A model generated the notes under the pieces. The model did no database searches. It worked only from the letters and a program-made list of their open reading frames with translations, and was not told where the DNA came from. DNA of 6,290 nt from PVC group bacterium (lineage in GTDB: Bacteria > Verrucomicrobiota > Kiritimatiellia > CAIKKV01 > PXCX01): assembly GCA_003567575.1 (NCBI GenBank), contig PWZG01000153.1, forward strand, positions 1 through 6,290, written 5' to 3'. Numbering within the stretch: position 1 is the stretch's first letter; the number at the start of each line of letters is the position of its first letter. This document shows positions 1-6,228 of the stretch, one piece after another. Both the position numbers and the translations under genes were made by a program.

Positions 1-109
1 CGGCAACGTTATGCGAGTTGCGGTCTGCTCTGGCGGAGTCAGAGAACCTGGCATGTGTGGACATTTCTTGCACGGGAATCGGGATACCTCGGGAAGGAGT
101 CTGCGCGGC

Positions 110-424
110 GTGAAAGCAACCGTTGCAGAGATTGCAGGGAAGGTTAATAGCCGTAATCCTGTGGTTGGTTCCCCCGAGGAGTCGAACGGGGTCGTAGTAC
201 CGGAGAAGTCGGCGAACAACGGGACGGTTTTCCCGGCGGAGTCGATGGAGGGAAGGACGCCGGCTGAGAGGAAGTCAACAACCGCCGCCAGGTTACGGAC
301 ACAGAGCCGCTCAAACCTGTCGAACGGCAGCCGTTGGCTACGGAGAAGGCATACAAGGGGATGGCTTCAGACGATTATCCCCGCCGACTGCTTCAGTACT
401 CGAAGTAGGAGCCGTATGCAGTAG
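110..424 (+). pseudogene. Remnant of group II intron reverse transcriptase/maturase (N-terminal leader only)
   Basis: The reading frame is open from upstream of 110 to the stop at 422-424. From the GTG at 110 it encodes a leader with segments such as EIAGKVNSRNPVV, SNGVVVPEKSANNG and PAESMEGRTPAERKS. From memory, these match the conserved N-terminal extension of many bacterial group II intron-encoded proteins. In those proteins the leader is followed by the RT fingers and palm with its YADD motif, the maturase X domain and often an HNH endonuclease. None of these is present. After an Arg-rich stretch near 340-355 the frame runs straight into sequence typical of the region just before domain V and stops inside domain V itself. 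The simplest reading is one large internal deletion with its junction near 340-355. No functional product is expected. The start is uncertain, because the frame extends to an ATG at 11 that lies in intron RNA structure. Confidence 0.62.
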
Positions 425-441
425 TTCCGCACGTACGGATC
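409..441 (+). ncRNA. Group II intron domain V (catalytic hairpin)
   Basis: This is a 33-base hairpin, close to the usual 34. The lower stem pairs 409-416 (GAGCCGTA) with 434-441 (TACGGATC), leaving one G·A mismatch (411/439). A two-base bulge (432-433) follows, then an upper stem 417-419/429-431 and a loop around TAGTT. The AGC catalytic triad is at 410-412. The upper stem carries an A·C mismatch (420/428) where relatives usually have G-C, which may weaken it. Domain V is the most conserved part of group II introns and coordinates the catalytic metals. Confidence 0.85.
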
Positions 442-444
442 TGG

Positions 445-478
445 GCGGGGGGCACCCGGCGACGGGTGTCCCTACCGC
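445..478 (+). ncRNA. Group II intron domain VI with bulged branch-point adenosine
   Basis: Bases 445-448 (GCGG) pair with 475-478 (CCGC). Bases 449-458 pair with 463-472 as ten consecutive pairs including one G·U, closed by a GCGA tetraloop at 459-462. The only unpaired stem bases are T473 and A474. A474 is the expected branch-point nucleophile, seven bases from the predicted 3' splice site at 481, as normal for this ribozyme class. The distal stem is intact, so this part of the ribozyme has not decayed. Confidence 0.85.
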
Positions 479-481
479 GAC

Positions 482-669
482 TTATAATAAAAGAAAGGTT
501 GCAAGACGTGATTTGTTTGTGGTATTTTCGTCGGCATGGCGAGGAAATTACGAGGCCTTCCCGTTGTGGCGTCCATTCGGGCTTGTATCGTAACAAGACT
601 GAAGCTTGCGGATATTTTTGCCGTCCCGTATTCTTCCGCGAGTTTTCCACTCGAGAGGTGTTGCGGGAA
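482..669. other. Non-coding gap between intron and the convergent gene
   Basis: This is the presumed 3' exon side of the intron insertion, starting TTATAATAAAAG. It is lower in GC than the genes. I see no gene with a ribosome-binding site. Short ORFs cross it but show no domain or codon signal. A small hairpin (CGAGT 639-643 with ACTCG 649-653) sits just downstream of the minus-strand gene, next to the larger hairpin that overlaps its stop codon. No U-tract follows either hairpin. Confidence 0.5.
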
Positions 670-687
670 TTACAACTCCCGCGACAC
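658..687 (-). terminator. Hairpin overlapping the stop codon, possible transcript 3'-end structure
   Basis: Bases 658-668 pair with 677-687 as eleven pairs including one G·T, closed by an eight-base loop (669-676) that contains the TAA stop of the minus-strand gene (670-672). Both arms are GC-rich (GCGGGA/TCCCGC core). On the minus strand no run of T follows, so this is not a classical intrinsic terminator. It could stabilise the mRNA 3' end or act with Rho. The structure is visible; the role is inferred. Confidence 0.4.
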
Positions 688-3240
688 GATGGAACGGGGC
701 AGCAACAACTCGTCGGGGGCGAGCGCGACGTAACCCGGGATATTCAGAAAGCGGATTCCGGCCCGCAGACTTCGCAAGGTCACGGACCACACGCGGCCAT
801 CCTGAGAGTCCGGAACCGGCACGGTCGTAAAGCCCTGGTCCACCACAATGGTTTCGGGCGCGATGCGCTGGCCGTCGCCATCCAGAAAGGCATGCCGCCC
901 CTCCCGCAGGGTACCCGCGATAAGAATTTCCTCGGTTCCGGCGGGAACATAAAAGTAAAGGCGGTCGTACCAGTTCCGGCCCAACGGATGCGCATCATCG
1001 GCGCGAATACTGACGTTCGCACCACGCGGATCATAATCCCAGAGAAACCCCTGACCGGTGTTGGAAACTTCCATGCGATACAATCCGGGCTCTCCCACCG
1101 TCAGGTCCACCCCATGCGTTTCCCGATCGGGCGGAATATCCCCCTCGTCAACGCCATCGCCGTTGCGGTCGTATAAATCCCAGCGTACCGGACCGCGCGT
1201 CTGATACAATTGACCGGCGGAAAACTCGAAACGCGGCAATCGCCCGTCCTCCGTCCACAAATACAGGTACAACGGCGAACGATTAGCACGGCGCCCCAAC
1301 TGACCCCGCCGTTCAGCGGGCTCGAAACCGCCGGGCAGCAAATCGTCATCGTAATCGGCCGGATCGTAATCAATGTCCAGCAAGTCATGCGTCGCAATTC
1401 CGGATTCGAGCAGGTCGAGAATCTTTTCCGTTTCGAACGATTCCTCATCGCGTTGCGCCGTCGGCGGACGTGTCCGGGTCCGGCCCTCACCCCATTCCAG
1501 GTGATCGTCGCGACGCACAATCCGATCGAGGGTGGTCACCAGCGCCACGCTGTCGATCATCAGCGTCTCGCGAATTCGCCATGCATAGCGAACCAGGTCG
1601 TCCATCGCCTGTTGCCGTTCCGGACCGCGCGTCGCGCTGAATGCCCGGTAGCGCTCGACATAATGGGTGTAAAAGATCAACTCGTCGATGCGAGCCACAA
1701 CATCAGGCCGATCCATCGCCAATTCTCGCGCGGCGGCCAGTTGGCGGTACATGCGTCCGACGCGATCGTCGTTCATCGGCAGACTGCGCGCCGGGACATG
1801 CGGATCGCGCGTGGCGCCGTCGATCAAGCGATAAAATTCGCGCATCGGTTCGATGGCCGGTCCGAACGATTTCTCGAGGAAATCCTCAATCAATTCCTCC
1901 ATGCGATCGGCTTCGTCAACGTCCCAGAGCATGCGCGCGGCCAGATAGAATCCCAGACCGCAGGCGCCCCAGTCGTCGGTGGATTCGGCATTCATGAAAC
2001 GTGCGCCGTGCGCGTGAAACTTCGGCGTGGTGCGGCGCAGATACTCGGTATTGGACGCCCGCGGCCCACCCGCCAATTGCCAGTGCCAGACGGTCAGGCT
2101 GTAATATTCCCGGATTCCCAGCAATTCGGTACGCGCACCCCACCCCTCGAGCATGGTGTCGATCGTATGGCCGCCGCGGATAAAACTGGTGGCCAAGCTG
2201 ACAATCACATTGGGATGCACATCGATTTCCGGCGGCGGCGAATGATGGCTGTAGGCATAGATGCCGACATATTTATCGGGACCGAACCTTTCCACCACGG
2301 CTTCGGCCACTTTATTGGCGATAAACACCGCCTGTTCGCTGGGACGGCCGATCGCACGGCTCGGTTCGCATTCGGACCACGGATTGCCGTCTCTCGGATC
2401 GAGCGCCACGGAATCGGCCTCCGGATTGCGCTCGAAATGGTTCAGCGCATAGTCGATAAACATGCGCTGTACATCCGGATGCGACACATTGGGTTGAGCA
2501 CGGTCGGTTCGTTCCCCGTTGATCAGTCCCCAATATTCGGGGTTTTCATCAAACGCTTGCTGGTTCGCCCGGATAATCCGTCCATACGCATGTCCTGTAC
2601 TGAGCGTAAAATTTGCGGTGGTCCGGTTCCGCAAACGCCAGCGCGGCCAGACGGCCTGAACCCAGGGTTTGGTATGCCGACGAGACGAACCGCGCGGACC
2701 GCTACGATTGTAATAGTCGGGCCGCTGATAATCGTCGACGGCCATTTTCAATTCCGGCTGTTCGGGGATAATCTCCCAGGTATCGGTGGGAAAGAACTGG
2801 CGGTGACCGAAACGGTACAGCAAATCCCAGAGGGCGAATTGGGCCGACAGCGGCGTGGCGCCAAGCAAGTACAAACCGCGGTCCGTACTGCGCAACAAGT
2901 AATCGTCGCGATCGAAGGAGCCGCTGCCAAAGGGAACCTGGAAGGGAAGTTCGGCAAAATCGTCCGGGACGCCCAACACGATCCCTTGGCTGCCGTCGCC
3001 TTCCGTCACGGAAAACTCCGCGCCGCTGATCCGTTCAAGATACGCGGCCAGTTCCCGCGCGGCATCACGAATATCTTCATCAGCCTCGGCGCCGATCACA
3101 ATATCGAGACGAGATTGCCCATCTGCCACCAACACCATTTCCGGTGCGGCCTCCGCCTGGATCACGGACAGGAAGGCCAGTGCTGGAATCACCGTCCGCC
3201 ATAGGAACCATTTTCCGCGGTATACCAAGTATCGAACCAC
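670..3240 (-). CDS. Secreted DUF4838-type glycoside-hydrolase-like protein (first paralogue)
   Basis: This is an 856-residue protein. I chose the GTG at 3240 because GGGAGG lies seven bases upstream; the longer frame from the GTG at 3282 lacks such a site. Residues 1-31 form a signal peptide (basic and aromatic start, core TVIPALAFLSVIQA, cleavage near AEA/AP). Residues about 35-160 resemble the alpha/beta domain that precedes the barrel in GH67 and GH20 enzymes. Residues about 175-470 form the DUF4838-like core: NPEYW (233-237), GER (242-244), HP (342-343), Glu419 in NAES, and the LAARMLWDV motif at 433-441, followed by a helical region. An acidic linker (about 575-645) leads to a C-terminal beta-rich domain with a calcium-loop-like DRNGDG (691-696). 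The cysteine cluster seen in its neighbour is mostly lost (SEC at 289-291). From memory, DUF4838 proteins include the GH163 endo-beta-N-acetylglucosaminidases; whether this protein shares that activity is unknown. It is likely exported to the periplasm or outside. The downstream position suggests co-transcription with the gene at 5856. Confidence 0.85.
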   Translation of the reverse strand: MVRYLVYRGKWFLWRTVIPALAFLSVIQAEAAPEMVLVADGQSRLDIVIGAEADEDIRDAARELAAYLERISGAEFSVTEGDGSQGIVLGVPDDFAELPFQVPFGSGSFDRDDYLLRSTDRGLYLLGATPLSAQFALWDLLYRFGHRQFFPTDTWEIIPEQPELKMAVDDYQRPDYYNRSGPRGSSRRHTKPWVQAVWPRWRLRNRTTANFTLSTGHAYGRIIRANQQAFDENPEYWGLINGERTDRAQPNVSHPDVQRMFIDYALNHFERNPEADSVALDPRDGNPWSECEPSRAIGRPSEQAVFIANKVAEAVVERFGPDKYVGIYAYSHHSPPPEIDVHPNVIVSLATSFIRGGHTIDTMLEGWGARTELLGIREYYSLTVWHWQLAGGPRASNTEYLRRTTPKFHAHGARFMNAESTDDWGACGLGFYLAARMLWDVDEADRMEELIEDFLEKSFGPAIEPMREFYRLIDGATRDPHVPARSLPMNDDRVGRMYRQLAAARELAMDRPDVVARIDELIFYTHYVERYRAFSATRGPERQQAMDDLVRYAWRIRETLMIDSVALVTTLDRIVRRDDHLEWGEGRTRTRPPTAQRDEESFETEKILDLLESGIATHDLLDIDYDPADYDDDLLPGGFEPAERRGQLGRRANRSPLYLYLWTEDGRLPRFEFSAGQLYQTRGPVRWDLYDRNGDGVDEGDIPPDRETHGVDLTVGEPGLYRMEVSNTGQGFLWDYDPRGANVSIRADDAHPLGRNWYDRLYFYVPAGTEEILIAGTLREGRHAFLDGDGQRIAPETIVVDQGFTTVPVPDSQDGRVWSVTLRSLRAGIRFLNIPGYVALAPDELLLPRSIVSREL

Positions 3241-3247
3241 GTTTTTT

Positions 3248-3253
3248 CCTCCC
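3248..3253 (-). promoter_or_regulatory. Shine-Dalgarno GGGAGG that decides the GTG start at 3240
   Basis: On the minus strand GGGAGG is followed by seven bases (AAAAAAC) and then GTG. Site and spacing are near ideal. Starting here removes 14 residues from the longest frame and puts the signal peptide at the N-terminus. Confidence 0.8.
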
Positions 3254-3318
3254 AATTTAATCCGGCAAAAACCCAGAATCACGTAAGCGTCGCGTTTAAG
3301 AGGGTCGGGAATGCATCT

Positions 3319-3381
3319 CTTATCTCGCCCCTTATCTCACCCCTTGTTGTCTCGAACCTTGTCTCGCACTTTGTCTTTATT
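3319..3381. repeat. Degenerate 12-bp tandem repeat between the two genes
   Basis: On the plus strand the units are CTTATCTCGCCC (3319-3330), CTTATCTCACCC (3331-3342), a 15-base variant CTTGTTGTCTCGAAC (3343-3357), CTTGTCTCGCAC (3358-3369) and a weaker fifth unit (3370-3381). On the minus strand the shared core is GAGAYAAG, purine-rich, inside the leader of the downstream gene if the two are co-transcribed. It could be repeated regulator or RNA-binding sites, or slipped-strand DNA without function. Confidence 0.65.
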
Positions 3382-3401
3382 TCCCGATCGTTATCCCGAT
3401 C
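3382..3401. repeat. Direct repeat TCCCGATC with 12-bp offset
   Basis: TCCCGATC occurs at 3382-3389 and 3394-3401, separated by GTTA. Start-to-start distance is again 12 bp, the same period as the adjacent array, although the unit sequence differs. Each copy holds the palindrome GATC. It lies in the 204-bp gap, about 43 bp after the stop of the upstream gene. Confidence 0.55.
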
Positions 3402-3444
3402 ATCGTCATTACGTCACGCCTGGATCATCCCATGCGCGAATCCA

Positions 3445-5856
3445 TCATGGCGTCCAATCCGGATCGGTCGGCGACCAGAACATGACCGGGGCCAGGATGC
3501 CGCCGGTACCCAATTCGGCCAGGCTTTTGTTTTCGATCCGCACCACCACCCAGTTCTCGCCGCCGAAATTCAAGGCGCTGGCGCCGTCCTCGCGCACCGT
3601 GGGCATATCGAAGGGTCGGAAACTGCCCGGCACGCCGGGCACCCCTTCGCGCGGCTCGCGGCTGGTGCCCATGAACACGCCGTTCACCCAGACACTGGCC
3701 AGGCGGTCGACGCCGCCGAACCACAGATACACCGGACGGCCTTCATATTCCGCCGGAATCTCAACCTTCTGCCGGTACCAGGCGATGCCTTTATAATAAT
3801 GCAGTCCCTGATCGGACCAGCTTCGGGTACTGGTTTTCATCGGCTGCCAGTTGCCGCCCAACTTGCCGGGACGGTGATAGCCGGATATTTCACCGATCTC
3901 GGCCGGATCCAGCAGGAACATCCATTCATCGGGCAAGGTTGCCACGATTTCACCTTCGCTTACCGCCCGTTCATAGCCCGTGACAATCGGCCGGCGGAAG
4001 AATCGGGTAAAGTACGCGCCGCCTCCACCCCGGAACTCGGCGCTTGCGTTAAGGCTGACGAACCGGTGGCCCCAACGCCCGCTGCCTTCCAGCACCTCGG
4101 CCACCATGGCTTCGGTAATCTCATCGAACGCCGTCATTTTCTCGTGCGCCGTCACGAAATCATGCCGGTTGCGCGCTTGCATCAGATCCAGGAACAAATC
4201 CATCCGTTCGTATCCCTGGCGGATCATGCGGACCCGTTGGACATACGGCGAGTCCGCTTCGGTTTCGGCGCGATCTCCCCTTCCGGTCAACCGCGCCATC
4301 CAGCCCGGGCGTTCGGCGCGTTCGGCAATCTTGACCGCCTCATCCAACAAGTCCCGCAAGGTATCCCGCCGGGGATGATCCTTGAAAATCGGGAAGTATA
4401 GGTAACTGGAACCGGTCATATAGGGTGTATCGCGGAATGCGGCCTCGAGTTGTTCGTGATAATCGCCCATCACCGCGGCGGCCGGGCCGTAGAATTTTTC
4501 GTAAAACTCTTCCAGAACCGCATCGACGTCCGTGTTCACGTCCCACATCATACGCGCCGCCAAATAGAGCGTCAACGGATCGCAGGCCCAGGAGTGCCGG
4601 ATACATTCCACCCGCATCGCCTCCACGCCTTGCGCATGAATGGCCGGAATCTCATTGCGGACACGGTCGATTTGGGTTTTCGGCAATTGCACGCAGGCCA
4701 GGTTGTTGTAATATCCCCGGTATGTCATTTTTTGCACGCCGCGAGCGGCATATTCGTCGATCAGCCAGCGCAACAGATGGCGGTCGGGACTCATCGGATT
4801 ATCCATACCCCGAATGCGGTCGATGGTAATGGGCGCAAACACCGGCACGATGCGCGGATGCATCTCGATCGCCGGCGGCATCATATGGGCGCCGTAGGTA
4901 TAATGCACAATATAAAGATTAGGAAATTCATCCTCAAGATTTTCCAGTACGCGATTAAAAAACCAGATATATCGATCGGTCATGGAAATGCGGTCGCCGG
5001 TCGGATCGTAGACGTCCTGATCGAGCGCCCGGCAGCCGTCACATTCGCAATAGCCGCCGCCGTCATGCGAGGCCGCGCCGACATACTGGACATCGCCGCC
5101 CATGTTCTGCGCCGCGCGCCGGATTCCTGCCGTCGCACGCTCGAGCACTTCCGGATTCGAGAGACAATCCTGGCGGGGGCGCCGTTCGCCACCGACCAGG
5201 CTGTACCATTCCGGATTATCGCTGAAATCGCCGCGCGGCAATCCGGGAATCCCGTGCCCGCCGGTCGATCGCCGGTCGCCGCCCAGGCGTTGACGGGCGA
5301 TCCAACCGGTGGTGGCCGACGCCCAGGGTTGCAGCAGGCGCAGTTCCATGGACGGCGCCTGGGTTTCGGTCTGGCGGGCCACGACCGCGTCGTCCGCTTC
5401 CGGCACGACCCGGCCCAAATCGCCGGGAATATACCAGCGGAAGCCGAGCTGCTCGAGGAGTTCATAGACGCCGAAAAGGGTTCCTTCATCGCTCAATCCA
5501 CGGATATCGACACGGTCTTGCCGTACCCGCAGGGTAAAGGTCGAGGGATTTTCGCCGGCCGCGCGACTGAGCGCATCGAGCGCTCCGTCAGCCGTCGTTC
5601 CCAAATATACCGGCAACAAACCATCCGGGATGTTGTCCGCTACGACCACCTCAAGCGCCACGCCGGTCATCAGCGCCAAATGTTCGATCAACTCTTCGGC
5701 GGCCTGTTGTTCCCGTTCCTGGGGTTCCGCCGGTAAAACGATCGCGGCCCGTGCTGCGCCCTCGTCAATCAACGATACCCTGTCCGCCCTCGCGTTTCCT
5801 TGCAGGTTCACCCATATAGTCAACATCGCCAGCATGATCATGAATAACGGCTTCAT
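3445..5856 (-). CDS. Secreted DUF4838-type glycoside-hydrolase-like protein with C-terminal GH2-like sugar-binding domain (second paralogue)
   Basis: This is an 803-residue protein starting at ATG 5856 with AAAGG nine bases upstream. Residues 1-24 are a signal peptide (hydrophobic core, cleavage NARA/DRVS). Residues about 35-155 form a GH67/GH20-type N-terminal alpha/beta domain ending in LFGVYELLEQLGFRWYIPG. Residues about 170-460 are the DUF4838 core: NPEW (214-217), GGER (222-225), HDGGGYCECDGC (264-275) with a C-x-C-x2-C cluster, HP (333-334), Glu417 in VEC, and LAARMMWDV (432-440). A helical region follows (about 460-600). Residues about 640-790 look like a GH2-type jelly-roll sugar-binding domain, with AWYRQKVEIP, LWFGGVDRLASVWVNG and VVRIENKS. 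DUF4838 proteins are associated with glycan breakdown, and from memory GH163 endo-beta-N-acetylglucosaminidases derive from this group. The substrate here cannot be assigned. It is the upstream gene of a probable two-gene unit; its closest visible relative is its neighbour. Confidence 0.88.
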   Translation of the reverse strand: MKPLFMIMLAMLTIWVNLQGNARADRVSLIDEGAARAAIVLPAEPQEREQQAAEELIEHLALMTGVALEVVVADNIPDGLLPVYLGTTADGALDALSRAAGENPSTFTLRVRQDRVDIRGLSDEGTLFGVYELLEQLGFRWYIPGDLGRVVPEADDAVVARQTETQAPSMELRLLQPWASATTGWIARQRLGGDRRSTGGHGIPGLPRGDFSDNPEWYSLVGGERRPRQDCLSNPEVLERATAGIRRAAQNMGGDVQYVGAASHDGGGYCECDGCRALDQDVYDPTGDRISMTDRYIWFFNRVLENLEDEFPNLYIVHYTYGAHMMPPAIEMHPRIVPVFAPITIDRIRGMDNPMSPDRHLLRWLIDEYAARGVQKMTYRGYYNNLACVQLPKTQIDRVRNEIPAIHAQGVEAMRVECIRHSWACDPLTLYLAARMMWDVNTDVDAVLEEFYEKFYGPAAAVMGDYHEQLEAAFRDTPYMTGSSYLYFPIFKDHPRRDTLRDLLDEAVKIAERAERPGWMARLTGRGDRAETEADSPYVQRVRMIRQGYERMDLFLDLMQARNRHDFVTAHEKMTAFDEITEAMVAEVLEGSGRWGHRFVSLNASAEFRGGGGAYFTRFFRRPIVTGYERAVSEGEIVATLPDEWMFLLDPAEIGEISGYHRPGKLGGNWQPMKTSTRSWSDQGLHYYKGIAWYRQKVEIPAEYEGRPVYLWFGGVDRLASVWVNGVFMGTSREPREGVPGVPGSFRPFDMPTVREDGASALNFGGENWVVVRIENKSLAELGTGGILAPVMFWSPTDPDWTP

Positions 5857-5865
5857 ATTTCTTTT

Positions 5866-5870
5866 CCTTT
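5866..5870 (-). promoter_or_regulatory. Shine-Dalgarno AAAGG for the ATG at 5856
   Basis: On the minus strand AAAGG is followed nine bases later by ATG. It is a weaker match than that of the downstream gene but supports this start, which also places the signal peptide correctly. I could not identify a convincing -35/-10 promoter upstream of it. Confidence 0.5.
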
Positions 5871-5949
5871 CTTTGTTGCTACTCAGGGAGTCCCATCCTT
5901 ACGTACAAATCAGGCTCTTGCAAAACCTCCGCGGCGGCAAGGGATTGCC

Positions 5950-5981
5950 GTCTGTCTGCGTGTGGGCACGCACAGGCAGGC
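5950..5981 (+). repeat. 32-base palindromic hairpin repeat, copy A
   Basis: This is the core of a hairpin of the type CTGCGTG...CACGCACAG, inside the fold-back element. It matches the reverse complement of 6171-6202 at 29 of 32 positions by hand comparison, so the two are inverted copies of one dispersed palindromic unit. Confidence 0.7.
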
Positions 5982-6051
5982 CCTCCAAAGGATTAGTGTT
6001 GTCGAAATCCCTTGCGTAACCCCTTTCCTTGGAGGGACGCAATCCCTCTTG

Positions 6052-6080
6052 ACCGACGTAGCCCGCCGGGCGAAGTCGGT
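6052..6080. repeat. Palindromic hairpin ACCGAC...GTCGGT
   Basis: ACCGAC (6052-6057) pairs with GTCGGT (6075-6080). After a small internal loop (GTA opposite GAA), GCCC (6061-6064) pairs with GGGC (6068-6071), leaving a three-base loop. It lies in the right arm of the fold-back element with no equivalent in the left arm, so it may be a later insertion or a separate module. From memory, similar CGACGTAGCCCG...CGAAGTCG palindromes are common between genes in this broad group of bacteria. Confidence 0.6.
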
Positions 6081-6170
6081 TGCGTCCGTTCGGAACGAGG
6101 TTTGCAAGAGCCTCACAATGTCAATTTTATTGATAAGAAATCGCTTTTCAGGCGGCACGGGTCCCCGCCC

Positions 6171-6202
6171 GCCTGCCTGTGCGTGTCCGCACGCAGACAG
6201 GC
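6171..6202 (-). repeat. 32-base palindromic hairpin repeat, copy B (inverted)
   Basis: GTGCG (6179-6183) pairs with CGCAC (6188-6192) around a TGTC loop. The outer stem pairs 6171-6178 with 6195-6202, with one C·A mismatch and a two-base bulge. It is the inverted counterpart of 5950-5981 with three differences, but it lies outside the terminal repeats of the fold-back element. The hairpin is therefore an independent dispersed unit. The surrounding 6151-6210 is strikingly GC-rich, directly after an AT-rich stretch (6115-6150). Confidence 0.7.
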
Positions 6203-6228
6203 TGGCACCGGCGTGAAGGAGCGCATTC

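Larger units (their letters stand above)
1..481 (+). mobile_element. Group II intron, 3' part, lacking a functional reverse transcriptase (5' end outside window)
   Basis: Group II introns are self-splicing, retromobile ribozymes. The 3' end is clear here: a domain V beginning GAGCCGTA at 409 is followed by a domain VI hairpin with a bulged adenine at 474. The intron should end at C481, seven bases after the bulge, giving an ...AC 3' terminus. Upstream, 1-345 resembles domain I-IV sequence and the leader of an intron-encoded reverse transcriptase, including a small hairpin (CTCTG 28-32 with CAGAG 40-44). Only about 65 bases separate the last leader-like codons from domain V, so nearly the whole maturase/RT gene (normally more than 400 codons) is missing. 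The 5' splice site (GTGYG-type) was not found and must lie left of the window. The intron runs toward the 3' end of the minus-strand gene at 670. It may be a dead remnant, or an ORF-less intron mobilised by an RT encoded elsewhere. The type assignment is strong; activity is unknown. Confidence 0.82.
5912..6113. repeat. Fold-back, MITE-like element with terminal inverted repeats
   Basis: The left end AGGCTCTTGCAAAACCTC (5912-5929) is the reverse complement of the right end GAGGTTTGCAAGAGCCT (6097-6113) apart from one extra A. Inside are further imperfect inverted pairs: 5938-5952 with 6036-6051 (AAGGGATTGC-type) and 5981-5991 with 6027-6036 (CCCTCCAAAGG with CCTTGGAGGG), plus two self-contained hairpins. 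The roughly 200-bp unit could fold into a branched cruciform or RNA. It encodes no plausible protein. No clear target-site duplication is seen (CAAATC on the left, CACAAT on the right). Size, terminal repeats and intergenic position fit a non-autonomous element; the transposase partner is unknown. Confidence 0.65.

Noticed and set aside
1210..3204. Open plus-strand frame of 664 codons antisense to the downstream gene
   Set aside because: It lies wholly opposite a protein with signal peptide and family motifs. Its translation has no recognisable domain and no good ribosome-binding site. Long antisense frames are common opposite GC-rich genes.
3241..3282. N-terminal extension of the downstream gene to the GTG at 3282
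   Set aside because: There is no Shine-Dalgarno before 3282, while the GTG at 3240 has an ideal one, which lies within the would-be extension. The longer form would also push the signal peptide inward.
3319..3404. CRISPR-like array
   Set aside because: Units are only 12 bp, adjacent and degenerate, without spacers of 25-40 bases.
3311..3796. Plus-strand frame with SRPL/SHPL/SRTL repeats
   Set aside because: The repeat comes from the 12-bp DNA array, and most of the frame is antisense to the end of the upstream gene. No start signal.
4450..5736. Open plus-strand frame of 428 codons antisense to the upstream gene
   Set aside because: The composition is typical of a reverse-complement artefact (His/Arg-rich, no domain), and the opposite strand is clearly coding.
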